DNA of 17,060 nt from JBOGDS01 sp050743075. Its GTDB lineage: Bacteria > Actinomycetota > Actinomycetes > Jiangellales > Jiangellaceae. Below the pieces are notes generated by a model. It saw only the letters and a program-made list of their open reading frames with translations. It had not been told where the DNA came from and searched no databases. The position numbers and the translations under genes are program-made. The stretch is from NCBI GenBank assembly GCA_050743075.1, contig JBOGDS010000076.1, forward strand, positions 1-17,060, read 5' to 3'. Below, in pieces: positions 7,095 through 14,976 of the stretch; position 1 is the first letter of the stretch, and the number at the start of each line of letters is the position of its first letter.

Positions 7095-8672
7095 TCAGCA
7101 GACGGCCTCGAGGTCCTGGGGGCCCTCCGCCTCGCTGGGCGGCTCGGCCGACGCGGCCGGGTCATCTGCCGGGGCGCCCGTGGGATCAGCCGTGGGATCA
7201 GCGGTGGGATCCGCCGTCGGACCGTCGACGGGCTCATCGCTCGGGCCAGCCGACGCGGATCCCGACGGCGGCGCTGCCGGTGCCGGTTCGAGCGCATCGC
7301 GGACGAACTCGCGGATCTCGCCGTAGTCCGGGTTCTCGTAATCGACGATCTCGTCGGTGAAAGGCAGGCTCTGGATGCCTGCCTCGCGGACCTTCAGGCC
7401 CAGATCGGCGAACGCCCCGACCCGCTGCTGCGGAATGTCGGTCGAGATCAGCTCCTCGGTCGCGGCTGCGATCTCCTGGAAGCGCAGCGCCATTCGCAGC
7501 GGATCCACCCGCTCCGTCACGGCGCCGATCACGCACCGCTGGCGGCGCATCCGCTCGTAGTCGTTGTTGACCTTCCCCGGCCCGCACCGCGCTCGCGTGA
7601 ACCAAAGCGCCTGGTAGCCGTCCAGGTGCCGGTTGTCACCCTGCCTGATCCAGCCCGTGGGCTCGGTGCACCCGTCAGCGGAGTTGTCGCGCTGGGTGCC
7701 GATCGGGATGTCGTAGGGAACGTCGATGTCGATCCCGTCCATGGCGTCGACCAGGGCCTGGAAGCCGCGCAGGTTCACCATGACGTAGAAGTGGATGGGC
7801 AGGTCGAGCGCTTCACCGACGCCCAACTTGAGTGCCTCGGCCCCACCGTCTCGGACGCCCTCGAACACATCCGGGTAGAGGGCCGGCACCGTGAAGTAGA
7901 CCGACGACAGCCACGAGTCCGGCTGGGAGCGGAAGCCGTCTGGATACGCCTCGCGCAGCGGTCCGTCCGGGAACGGCAGGTACTGCAGGTTTCTCGGCAG
8001 GGCCAACAGGGTCGTCTCGCCGGTGGTGGTGTCGATACTCGCCACCATGACCGTGTCGGTACGGGTCTCGAAGCGCCCGGGTCCGCTGTCGCTGCCGAGC
8101 AACAGGACGTTGACGCGCGGCAGATCGGCCCACGGGTCTTCCTCGGGTGCTGGCTCGGGCACGGTCAGGCTGTGGTCGTCATCGTCGGCGAACACGCTGT
8201 CGATCAGGTCGCCCTGGGTGAAGCTGTTACGGGACGCCAGTGCCAACGGCCCGACGACCAGCGAGCCCACGGCGACGACGACCACCGCCGCCAGCAGCCG
8301 CTGTCCGGCATTGAGCCCGTTCGGCTCCAGGAGGCGCAGGCTGACCGCAGCCACGAGCAACCACACGCCGGCAGCGACCGCCAAGCCGATGCCGAGCAGC
8401 CACAGCGCGCGCGGGTCGCTCCCCAGCTCCAGCAGTCCGGACGTGCCCGCCTGCACGACGTAAACGGCCGTGACAGCCATACCGGCGAGGACGACGCCCA
8501 GGAGCAGCCATCCGCCGCGCCGCCGGCCGGAGGCGACGAACCCGAGACCGGGCACGAGCGTGCTCAGCGCCGACAGTCGCAGGTAGCGCCGGTACTCGAG
8601 TACCCGGCGGCGACGCTCCTGGCGCCGGTCCTCCGACCTGCCCGCAGGACGAGGCTGCTCGACTCGGGCCAT
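7095..8672 (-). CDS. LCP (LytR-CpsA-Psr) family cell-wall glycopolymer ligase
   Basis: A 525-residue membrane protein that would transfer lipid-linked glycopolymers (arabinogalactan, teichoic acid or capsule type) to peptidoglycan on the outer face of the membrane. Residues 1-32 are highly basic and cytoplasmic. Four hydrophobic segments follow (about 35-49, 54-73, 88-112, 124-147). The extracellular LCP domain spans ~187-450: VNVLLLGSDSG at 187-197, RTDTVMVASID at 204-214, LPRN at 225-228, and the catalytic-site block FTRARCGPGKVNNDYERMRRQ at 358-378 with its arginines. The C-terminal ~65 residues are a P/A/D/E/T-rich tail with tandem TADP repeats. The start ATG lies eight bases after CACAAT on the minus strand. 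It stands between the helicase-associated gene and XPB but on the opposite strand, so it is not part of their operon. Which polymer it attaches cannot be seen. Confidence 0.92.
   Translation of the reverse strand: MARVEQPRPAGRSEDRRQERRRRVLEYRRYLRLSALSTLVPGLGFVASGRRRGGWLLLGVVLAGMAVTAVYVVQAGTSGLLELGSDPRALWLLGIGLAVAAGVWLLVAAVSLRLLEPNGLNAGQRLLAAVVVVAVGSLVVGPLALASRNSFTQGDLIDSVFADDDDHSLTVPEPAPEEDPWADLPRVNVLLLGSDSGPGRFETRTDTVMVASIDTTTGETTLLALPRNLQYLPFPDGPLREAYPDGFRSQPDSWLSSVYFTVPALYPDVFEGVRDGGAEALKLGVGEALDLPIHFYVMVNLRGFQALVDAMDGIDIDVPYDIPIGTQRDNSADGCTEPTGWIRQGDNRHLDGYQALWFTRARCGPGKVNNDYERMRRQRCVIGAVTERVDPLRMALRFQEIAAATEELISTDIPQQRVGAFADLGLKVREAGIQSLPFTDEIVDYENPDYGEIREFVRDALEPAPAAPPSGSASAGPSDEPVDGPTADPTADPTADPTGAPADDPAASAEPPSEAEGPQDLEAVC
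7179..7226. repeat. 12-base tandem repeat in the LCP tail
   Basis: Four 12-base units (CGTGGGATCAGC, CGTGGGATCAGC, GGTGGGATCCGC, and a diverged CGTCGGACCGTC) encode the TADP repeats on the minus strand. Two units are identical, which points to recent copy-number change by replication slippage in the disordered tail. Confidence 0.8.
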
Positions 8673-8680
8673 CGCCGATC

Positions 8681-8686
8681 ATTGTG
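8681..8686 (-). promoter_or_regulatory. -10 box of the LCP gene
   Basis: CACAAT on the minus strand followed by eight bases and ATG 8672, a leaderless arrangement. The 91-base gap to the GTG start of the divergent XPB gene therefore carries both promoters. Confidence 0.4.
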
Positions 8687-8726
8687 CCCCAGCGGCGGCC
8701 AACCCCCAACGGCACCGCGCGTGGGG

Positions 8727-8732
8727 GACAAT
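8727..8732 (+). promoter_or_regulatory. Probable -10 box of the XPB helicase gene
   Basis: GACAAT at 8727-8732 would start transcription near 8739 and leave a leader of about 25 bases carrying GAGG at 8751-8754, nine bases before GTG 8764. This box overlaps the in-frame ATG at 8731, so that ATG cannot be the start if the box is real. Confidence 0.35.
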
Positions 8733-8763
8733 GGCAGATCCACCAACTGCGAGGACTGCCCTG

Positions 8764-10413
8764 GTGACCGACGGACCTCTGATCGTCCAGAGTGACAAGA
8801 CCCTGCTGCTCGAAGTCGACCACGACCAAGCCGACGCGTGCCGTCGCGCCATCGCGCCGTTCGCCGAGTTGGAGCGCGCACCCGAGCACGTCCACACCTA
8901 CCGGCTCACACCACTCGGCCTCTGGAACGCCCGGGCAGCCGGCCACGACGCCGAACAGGTCGTCGACACGCTGCTCAACTTCTCGCGTTATCCCGTTCCG
9001 CATGCCCTTCTCGTCGACGTCGCCGAGACGATGGCGCGCTACGGCCGGCTGCGGCTGGAGACCGACCCCGTCCACGGGCTCGTCCTGCACACCACCGACC
9101 GGCCGGTGCTCGAGGAGGTGCTGCGCTCGAAGCGCGTGCGGCCGCTCGTCGGGACACGGATCGACGGCGACAGCGTCGTCGTCCACCCGAGCGAGCGGGG
9201 CAACCTCAAGCAGACCCTGGTCAAGCTGGGCTGGCCGGCCGAGGACCTGGCCGGCTACGTCGACGGCGAGGCGCACCCGATCGCGCTGCGCGAGGACGGC
9301 TGGGCGCTGCGCACGTACCAGAAGGAGGCGGCCGAAGGCTTCTGGCATGGCGGATCCGGCGTCGTCGTGCTGCCCTGCGGCGCCGGCAAGACGCTGGTGG
9401 GCACCGCCGCCATGGCCCGGGCGAGCGCCACCACGCTGATCCTCGTCACGAACACCGTCGCCGCCCGGCAGTGGAAGGACGAGCTGCTGCGCCGCACGTC
9501 GCTCACCCAGGACGAGATCGGCGAGTACTCGGGCGCGAAGAAGGAGATCCGCCCGGTCACGATCGCGACCTACCAAGTGATGACCACCCGCCGGAAGGGC
9601 GTGTACACGCATCTCGAGCTGTTCGACGCACGCGACTGGGGGCTGATCATCTACGACGAGGTCCACCTGCTTCCGGCGCCGATCTTCCGGATGACGGCCG
9701 ATCTGCAGGCGCGTCGCAGGCTAGGCCTGACCGCCACCTTGGTACGGGAGGACGGCCGCGAGGACGACGTGTTCACTCTGATCGGCCCCAAGCGCTATGA
9801 CGCACCCTGGAAGGAAATCGAGAACCAGGGCTGGATCGCGCCGGCTGACTGCGTCGAGGTGCGGGTCACGCTCAGCGAGAGCGAGCGGCTAGCGTACGCC
9901 GTCGCCGAACCCGACGAGCGGTACCGGCTCTGCTCGACGACCGACACCAAGACCCGGGTGGTCGAGCACCTGGTCGCGTCACACGCCGGCGAGCCGACGC
10001 TGGTGATCGGCCAGTACATCGACCAGCTCGACGACCTCGCCGCGCGCCTCGGGGTGCCCGTGGTCAAGGGCGAGACGACGGTCCGCGAGCGGCAGCGGCT
10101 GTACGAGGCGTTCCGGGCCGGCGAGGTACCGACGCTGGTCGTCAGCAAGGTCGCGAACTTCTCGATCGACCTGCCGGAGGCGAGCGTCGCGATCCAGGTT
10201 TCCGGCACGTTCGGGTCCCGCCAGGAGGAGGCGCAGCGGCTGGGCCGGATCCTGCGGCCGAAGTCGGACCGGCGCACGGCCCGCTTCTACTCCGTGGTCG
10301 CGCGCGACACGCTCGACCAGGAGTTCGCCCAGCACCGGCAGCGGTTCCTCGCCGAGCAGGGGTACGCCTACCGGATCATCGACGCCGAGGACGTGCTGAA
10401 GGGCCGGTCGTAG
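8764..10413 (+). CDS. XPB/Rad25-family DNA repair helicase
   Basis: A 549-residue superfamily-2 helicase, expected to be a 3'-5' DNA translocase in DNA repair; homologous to M. tuberculosis Rv0861c (Ercc3) and eukaryotic XPB. An N-terminal ~180-residue domain typical of bacterial XPB (starts TDGPLIVQSDKTLLLEVD) precedes the motor. Motor motifs: Q-like RTYQKEA at about 183-189, Walker A PCGAGKT at 204-210, Walker B YDEVH at 297-301, motif III LTATLVRED with the XPB-specific RED at 328-330, and motif VI QRLGRILRP at 491-499. GTG 8764 is chosen because it gives the conserved family N-terminus and has GAGG nine bases upstream; ATG 8731 would add 11 residues that do not look conserved. No Bax1-type nuclease lies nearby. 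It converges on the DinB gene with a 16-base gap. Confidence 0.94.
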   Translation: MTDGPLIVQSDKTLLLEVDHDQADACRRAIAPFAELERAPEHVHTYRLTPLGLWNARAAGHDAEQVVDTLLNFSRYPVPHALLVDVAETMARYGRLRLETDPVHGLVLHTTDRPVLEEVLRSKRVRPLVGTRIDGDSVVVHPSERGNLKQTLVKLGWPAEDLAGYVDGEAHPIALREDGWALRTYQKEAAEGFWHGGSGVVVLPCGAGKTLVGTAAMARASATTLILVTNTVAARQWKDELLRRTSLTQDEIGEYSGAKKEIRPVTIATYQVMTTRRKGVYTHLELFDARDWGLIIYDEVHLLPAPIFRMTADLQARRRLGLTATLVREDGREDDVFTLIGPKRYDAPWKEIENQGWIAPADCVEVRVTLSESERLAYAVAEPDERYRLCSTTDTKTRVVEHLVASHAGEPTLVIGQYIDQLDDLAARLGVPVVKGETTVRERQRLYEAFRAGEVPTLVVSKVANFSIDLPEASVAIQVSGTFGSRQEEAQRLGRILRPKSDRRTARFYSVVARDTLDQEFAQHRQRFLAEQGYAYRIIDAEDVLKGRS

Positions 10414-10429
10414 CCGACATCGCCGTGGA

Positions 10430-10930
10430 CTACTCGCCCGTCTGGCCGTCGATCCGCTCACGGATCAGGTCCGCGTGGCCATTGTGTCGTGCGTCTTCGC
10501 CGACGAGCTTCTGCAGGTTCCATCGCAGGCTGTAGCCGTTGCCAGCGCCGACCGAGTCGAGCGTGGCGTGCTGCTGGATCCGCTCGTCGGTTGCCTGCTT
10601 CTCCCGTTGCCAGGCTGTCATCGACTCGTCGTGCATGGCGGCGTCGGCATCGAAGTCCCACTCGGGCCCGTCGTCGGTGTACTCGCCCCAGACGAACTGC
10701 AGGTCGGCCTTCGGCCCGAGCGCCCACGCGCCGTACACGCGTTCCATCTCGGTGAGGTGGCGCACCAGCCCGAGCAGAGACAGTGCTGACGGTGGTACGG
10801 ACCGGGTGGCCAACTCGGGAGCGTCGAGGCCGGCGTCCTCGCCGGGGAGATCCACGACATGCTGCCCAGGCCCGGGCCCGCGTGGCCTCGAGGCGCGTTC
10901 CCGGCGCCCGACACCACGTCGCTGTCCCAC
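10430..10930 (-). CDS. DinB-like / DUF664 protein
   Basis: The C-terminal ~135 residues clearly match the DUF664 branch of DinB-like four-helix proteins: GLDAPELATRSVPPSALSLL, GLVRHLTEMERVYGAWALG, then LRWNLQKLVGEDARHNGHADLIRERIDG. Such proteins place histidines for a metal site and some act as thiol-dependent transferases; here the histidines in VRHL and ARHNGHAD are present. GTG 10930 gives 166 residues, the normal family length, and in-frame text RERAS... falls where families have ER(A/E). However, residues ~10-35 are rich in G and P and lack the usual first helix, so this segment may be degraded or the true start may be GTG 10855 (141 residues). No Shine-Dalgarno site was found for either. 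The open frame extends to 11335 but that part is antisense to the HelD gene. Substrate unknown. Confidence 0.65.
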   Translation of the reverse strand: MGQRRGVGRRERASRPRGPGPGQHVVDLPGEDAGLDAPELATRSVPPSALSLLGLVRHLTEMERVYGAWALGPKADLQFVWGEYTDDGPEWDFDADAAMHDESMTAWQREKQATDERIQQHATLDSVGAGNGYSLRWNLQKLVGEDARHNGHADLIRERIDGQTGE

Positions 10931-11025
10931 GCGGTGCGTGGATCGTCTACGCTGGCAGACCGCCTTCGCGACCGGACCGGTGCTTCCGGGCCGTCGGAAC
11001 TGCCCACCTTCCGCCGAGCCCACGT

Positions 11026-11031
11026 AGGAGG
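11026..11031 (+). promoter_or_regulatory. Shine-Dalgarno site of the HelD-family gene
   Basis: AGGAGG, eight bases before GTG 11040, fixes this start. A TACGCT hexamer at 10948-10953 could be the -10 box, giving a leader of about 80 bases, but no good -35 was found, so the promoter position is a guess. Confidence 0.7.
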
Positions 11032-11039
11032 GAGCGCCC

Positions 11040-13040
11040 GTGTCGTCCGACTCCGTCCTCGCCTCCGAGCGTGCCCACCTGACGCAGGCGCGTGACGACC
11101 TGCGCCGGATGCGCGAACACACGCTCTCGCTCACTGCGCAGGGCGGCGACCCCGCGTCCGAGGCGTACCTCCAGGCCGCACTGCACCGGCGCGCCCGTTC
11201 GCTGACCGACGACCCCACCGTCCCTCTCTTCTTCGGCCGCATCGATGTCGACTCCGACGAGTCGTTCCACATCGGCCGCCGCCACGTCAAGGACATTGCC
11301 GGCGACCCGGTGGTCGTGGACTGGCGAGCCGACATCTCGCGGGCGTTCTACCGCGCAACGCGCGGCGACCGTCATGGCGTGACCCTGCGCCGCAGGTTCG
11401 GCTTCGCCCGCGGCGAGATCACGTCGTACGAGGACGAGCACCTGTCCGACGCGGCGGAGCGACAGATCACCAGCCGGATCCTCACCGAGGAGATCGAGCG
11501 GCCACGAGTCGGCCCGATGCGCGACATCGTCGCGACGATCCAGCCGGAACAGGACGATGTCGTCCGCGCCGACCTGGACCGCACCGTCTGTGTCCAGGGT
11601 GCACCTGGAACGGGCAAGACCGCCGTCGGCCTACACCGGGCGGCGTACCTGCTGCACACCCACCGGTCGCGGCTGGCCCGCAGCGGAGTCCTCGTCGTCG
11701 GTCCCAACCGGGCATTCCTGCACTACATCGCCCAGGTCCTGCCTGCCCTCGGCGAGGTCGACGTCCGGCAGGTCACGCTCGCCGAGCTGGTCGAGAGCGT
11801 TCCGGTGCGCGCCGTCGACCCGCCCGCTGTCGCCGGCCTCAAGGGCGACGCCCGCCTCGCCGAGGTCATCCACCGCGCCGTCTGGGGTCACGTCGTCGGC
11901 ACGCCGGCCGAGGCGCTCGTCGTTCCTCGCGGTACCCGCCGCTGGCGGATCCCGGCCGACGACGTGGCCGGGGCGGTCGCGGCCCTCAGCGAGCGCGGCG
12001 ATCCCTACGCCGTCGGGCGGGATCTCCTGTCGCTGCGGCTGGCGCACCTGGTGCTGCTCCGCATGGAGGCCATCGGGGAGATCACCGACGACCGGGTGCA
12101 GGACGCCGTCGCCCGCTCCCGGCCGGTGCGTGAGTACGTCGACGCCGTGTGGCCTGCGCTGGATCCGGTCCGGCTGGCGATGCGTCTGCTCGGCGAGCCG
12201 GAGTTCCTCGCGGCGGCGGCCGGGGACCTGCTCAACGCCCAGGAACGGCTGCTGTTGCGGTGGGACCGGCCGGCCCGCGGCCCGCGGACCGCCCCCTGGT
12301 CCCACGCCGACGCGGTGCTGGTCGACGAGGCGCAAGGCACGGTCGGGCGTACGCCCGCGGTGGGGCACGTCATCCTGGACGAGGCCCAGGACCTCTCTCC
12401 CATGGAGTTGCGCGCCGTCGGCCGCCGCGTCGCCGCCGGGTCCGCAACCGTCCTCGGGGACATTGCCCAGGGCACCACGCCGTGGGCGACGGACTCGTGG
12501 CCGGAGGCGTTGCGGCACCTCGGCGCCAGCGACGCGCACGTGGAGGTGCTGCGCAAGGGCTACCGGGTGCCGGCCGCGGTCGTCGCACTCACGTCCCGGC
12601 TCCTTCCGGAGATCGCCCCGGCCATCGCACCACCGGAGCCGGTGCGATCCAACCCGGGCCGGCTGGACATCGTCGCGGTCGACGACGCGGCCCTTGGTGC
12701 CGCCGAGGTGCTCTCGGAGATCTCGACGAGGGACGGTTCGGTCGGCGTCATCACAGCCGACGCGGAGGTGGGTCGACTCCGGGCTGCGCTCGACGCGGCC
12801 GGCACGGGTGTCGGCTCGCTCGACGACGAGGACGCCCCCCGGCTGGTTCTCGTGCCTGCCACGCTCACCAAGGGACTGGAGTTCGATCACGTCGTCGTCG
12901 TCGAACCGGCGAGCATCGTCGCCGCTGAGCCGCGCGGACTCCGCCGCCTCTACGTGGCGCTCACCAGGGCCGTCTCGTCCCTGACGGTCGTCCACGCGCA
13001 TCCGCTGCCCGAGCAGATTCAGCCGGCCCGGGCGACGTGA
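11040..13040 (+). CDS. helD: HelD-family RNA polymerase-associated ATPase (UvrD-like)
   Basis: A 666-residue superfamily-1 ATPase. HelD proteins bind RNA polymerase, push arms into its channels and use ATP to free stalled complexes; the actinobacterial HelR subgroup also displaces rifamycins. The N-terminus (8-55) is a helical stretch like the HelD secondary-channel arm, here fairly short. A family block (FFGRIDVD at 64-71, YIGRRHV-like FHIGRRHV, VVVDWRADISRAFYRAT at 91-107) precedes Walker A GAPGTGKT at 187-194, followed by AVGLHRAAYLLHTH. A LVDEAQ segment at 427-432 and Walker B VILDEAQD at 444-451 follow, as usual for HelD. Motifs V-VI are in ATLTKGLEFDHVVVVE and LRRLYVALTRA (634-644). Start GTG has AGGAGG at eight bases. 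At 666 residues it is shorter than the ~730-750 of well-studied mycobacterial and Streptomyces members. The DoxX gene overlaps its stop by four bases in one reading. Confidence 0.9.
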   Translation: MSSDSVLASERAHLTQARDDLRRMREHTLSLTAQGGDPASEAYLQAALHRRARSLTDDPTVPLFFGRIDVDSDESFHIGRRHVKDIAGDPVVVDWRADISRAFYRATRGDRHGVTLRRRFGFARGEITSYEDEHLSDAAERQITSRILTEEIERPRVGPMRDIVATIQPEQDDVVRADLDRTVCVQGAPGTGKTAVGLHRAAYLLHTHRSRLARSGVLVVGPNRAFLHYIAQVLPALGEVDVRQVTLAELVESVPVRAVDPPAVAGLKGDARLAEVIHRAVWGHVVGTPAEALVVPRGTRRWRIPADDVAGAVAALSERGDPYAVGRDLLSLRLAHLVLLRMEAIGEITDDRVQDAVARSRPVREYVDAVWPALDPVRLAMRLLGEPEFLAAAAGDLLNAQERLLLRWDRPARGPRTAPWSHADAVLVDEAQGTVGRTPAVGHVILDEAQDLSPMELRAVGRRVAAGSATVLGDIAQGTTPWATDSWPEALRHLGASDAHVEVLRKGYRVPAAVVALTSRLLPEIAPAIAPPEPVRSNPGRLDIVAVDDAALGAAEVLSEISTRDGSVGVITADAEVGRLRAALDAAGTGVGSLDDEDAPRLVLVPATLTKGLEFDHVVVVEPASIVAAEPRGLRRLYVALTRAVSSLTVVHAHPLPEQIQPARAT

Positions 13041-13684
13041 CGCCGATCCTGCGCCAGGATCGAAGCGGAAAGGCACCCTCGCCGACGAGGAGCCCGTCAT
13101 GGCCCGTCCGCGATCTCGAAGAGACCTATCGCGAGTGGTCGATCGCCCACCAGGCGACGAAGACCACCCACCCCTTCTGGACGGCGCTCTGGCTTGTGGT
13201 CCGGGTCTATCTGGGCTGGCAGTGGCTCGAGTCGGGCTGGGGCAAGATCACCGGTGACGGGTGGCTGAACAACGACGGAGCTGCGCTCGCCGGGTACACC
13301 CAGGCCGCGATCGACTCCGCCGCAGCCGGCCCGAACCCGCCGGTCGCGTACGGGTGGTGGGTCGACATCCTCGAGGTCATCAACGACAACGCATCCTGGC
13401 TCGGAAAGATCATCCCGTTCGTCGAGTTCGGCGTCGGGATCCTGCTCATCCTCGGTGCGTTCACCGGCGTCGCCGCCGTCGTCGGCCTGATGCTGAACTT
13501 CTCGTTCGTGCTGTCCGGCACGGCGGGCGTGAACCCGGTGTTCATCCTGCTGGGCCTGGCCCTTGCGGCGTCGTGGCGAAACGCGGGTTGGATCGGTCTC
13601 GACCGGTTCCTGCTCCCTGCGCTCGGTGCGCCGGGGCGGCGCGGCACGATGCTGGGTGGACCGGCACCGGATCAGCCGATCTGA
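13037..13684 (+). CDS. DoxX-family membrane protein
   Basis: A 215-residue frame with the DoxX-type fold: a first membrane segment containing LWLVVRVYLGWQWLESGW (51-68) followed by GKITGDGWLNND, then hydrophobic segments at about 121-141, 142-160 and 166-182. Such proteins sit in the cytoplasmic membrane and are linked to electron transfer or redox stress; no cofactor site is evident. GTG 13037 overlaps the HelD stop by four bases and is the only in-frame start before the first membrane segment. The first ~23 residues look non-coding. A strong alternative, ATG 13099 with GAGGAG six bases upstream, is in another frame, and dropping one C of the CC at 13108-13109 would join it to the frame as MARRDLEETYREW. 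So either the start is the overlapping GTG, or the gene carries a one-base insertion or sequencing error. Confidence 0.82.
   Translation: MTPILRQDRSGKAPSPTRSPSWPVRDLEETYREWSIAHQATKTTHPFWTALWLVVRVYLGWQWLESGWGKITGDGWLNNDGAALAGYTQAAIDSAAAGPNPPVAYGWWVDILEVINDNASWLGKIIPFVEFGVGILLILGAFTGVAAVVGLMLNFSFVLSGTAGVNPVFILLGLALAASWRNAGWIGLDRFLLPALGAPGRRGTMLGGPAPDQPI
13044..13062. repeat. Short perfect hairpin after the HelD stop codon
   Basis: CGATCCTG at 13044-13051 pairs with CAGGATCG at 13055-13062 around the three-base loop CGC. It begins three bases after the HelD stop. There is no U-tract, so it is not a classic terminator; it may stabilise the 3' end of the helD mRNA or separate its translation from doxX. 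Confidence 0.5.
13087..13092 (+). promoter_or_regulatory. Shine-Dalgarno-like site before out-of-frame ATG 13099
   Basis: GAGGAG with six bases to ATG 13099, a near-ideal ribosome site placed where a DoxX protein would be expected to begin, yet in the wrong frame. It bears on whether the DoxX gene has a one-base insertion. Confidence 0.45.
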
Positions 13685-14904
13685 CCCCGGCCCGAACAGC
13701 CATCTGTGCCGTGGCCAGCCGGCGCCGTACCAGGACTGCGAGGATCACGGCGAGCGAGCCGGCTGCCACGGCGACCGCGAACGCCGGAGTGGAGCCGCCG
13801 CCGTCGGCCAGCCGTCCGGCCAGGCCGGACCCCACCGCGTAGCCGATCCCGGTCGCACCCGAGAGCAGCGTCATGGCCGCCCCGACGCGAGCAGGCGGGA
13901 CGATCCGTTCCGCCCCGGTGAACACGCTGATCATGTACGGCGCGACCGCGAAGCCCAGCGCGGTGACCGCCGCGGCCAGCGCAGTCAACGAGTCGACGAG
14001 AAGCAACGGCGCGGACAGCACGAGCAGGCCGACGGCAAATACCACGAGCCGGCGCTCGTAGCCGAACCGGGCCGGCAGACCGGTCGATGCCAGGCCCGCG
14101 ATCACGCTGCCGACACCGAGCAGGGCGTGCATGACCCCGGCCAGTCCAGGGCGGCCGTCGGCAGTCGCGAGCACCGTCGTGCCTGTCTGGACGGCTCCGA
14201 AGATCACCCCGATCAGCACCTGCGCGACGGCGAGAGCCACCAGCGCCCGCGTCACGAGCTTGCCCCGGTCTCTCGCCACCGGGCGCGCCGCGTGGGCGAG
14301 GTCGGCGGTCTCGTGCATCGCGAACCAGCACCCGAACACGGCGAGCAAGCCGGCGGCCACGACCAGAGCGCCGCCCGGGTCCAGCACGACCGCGATCGCA
14401 CCGACAAGAGCCGGACCGAGGACGAACGACGCCTCGTCGGCGGCACCCTCGTAGGAGAACGCGGCATCGACGAGCCGGGGCTGGGACGCGCCCGCGCCCC
14501 GCGTGATCGGCCGCCAGCGCACCCGCGCCAGCGGTCCGACCTGCGGCATCGTCAGCCCGGCCAGTGCCGCGGCCGCGACGAGCGCGGGCAGCTGGGCGTC
14601 CGCCATGACCAGGGCGACCAGGGCGACCAGGGCCGTGGCGGCAGCCACCGACTGGACCAGCACGACGGGGGCGTTGCCCGGTCCGGTCGGCGATTCCGCC
14701 CGCGACCGGCGCGCCGACGGCGTTGGCGACGGCCAGCGTGCCGGCGGTCAGGCCACCGGCGGCGAAACGACCGGTTGCGGACGAAACCAGCAACAGCGTG
14801 CCCAGCTGGCTCATCGCCAGCGGGAGCCGGCCGAGGAAGGCCACGGCGACGTAACCGGGGCCGGCGAGGTCCAGCAGGCGCCGATAGGAAGTGATGGGGG
14901 ACAC
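13542..14904 (-). pseudogene. MFS transporter interrupted by a one-base insertion
   Basis: Two consecutive minus-strand frames together make one major-facilitator permease. The first, from GTG 14904 (VSPITSYRRLLDLAGPGYVAV), has GGAG five bases upstream, encodes two hydrophobic segments and the MFS motif A GGIADRTGQRP, then loses coding character. The second picks up at about 14663 with VLVQSVAAATALVALVALVM and carries the rest (about ten hydrophobic segments, including GYERRLVVFAVGLLVL and ATGIGYAVGSGLAGRLADGG). The junction is a G5 run at 14667-14671; removing one G gives QRPVVLVQSVAAA without a break and a protein of 453 codons. The restored C-terminus after about RRRLATAQMAVRAG runs antisense over the end of the DoxX gene and looks unnatural, whereas another frame stops at 13672. 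It may be a real pseudogene or a homopolymer error. Substrate unknown; the family is that of drug/metabolite exporters. Confidence 0.85.
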
Positions 14905-14976
14905 AGGTGCTCCGCAATAACGATCGGCCGCACGCCTCCCCACCACCAGGCGTGCACTGGAACCCTGTGCAGCGGT

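Noticed and set aside
7179..7226. Tandem repeats as a CRISPR array
   Set aside because: Units are 12 bases with no spacers and encode in-frame TADP repeats.
8731..8763. ATG 8731 as the XPB start
   Set aside because: The first 11 residues are not like the family N-terminus, and the ATG falls within a likely -10 box; GTG 8764 has a ribosome site.
10931..11335. Upstream part of the DinB open frame
   Set aside because: It runs antisense through the HelD start region and promoter and has no DinB similarity.
11631..13100. 489-codon minus-strand frame
   Set aside because: Antisense shadow of the HelD gene, whose motifs are complete on the other strand.
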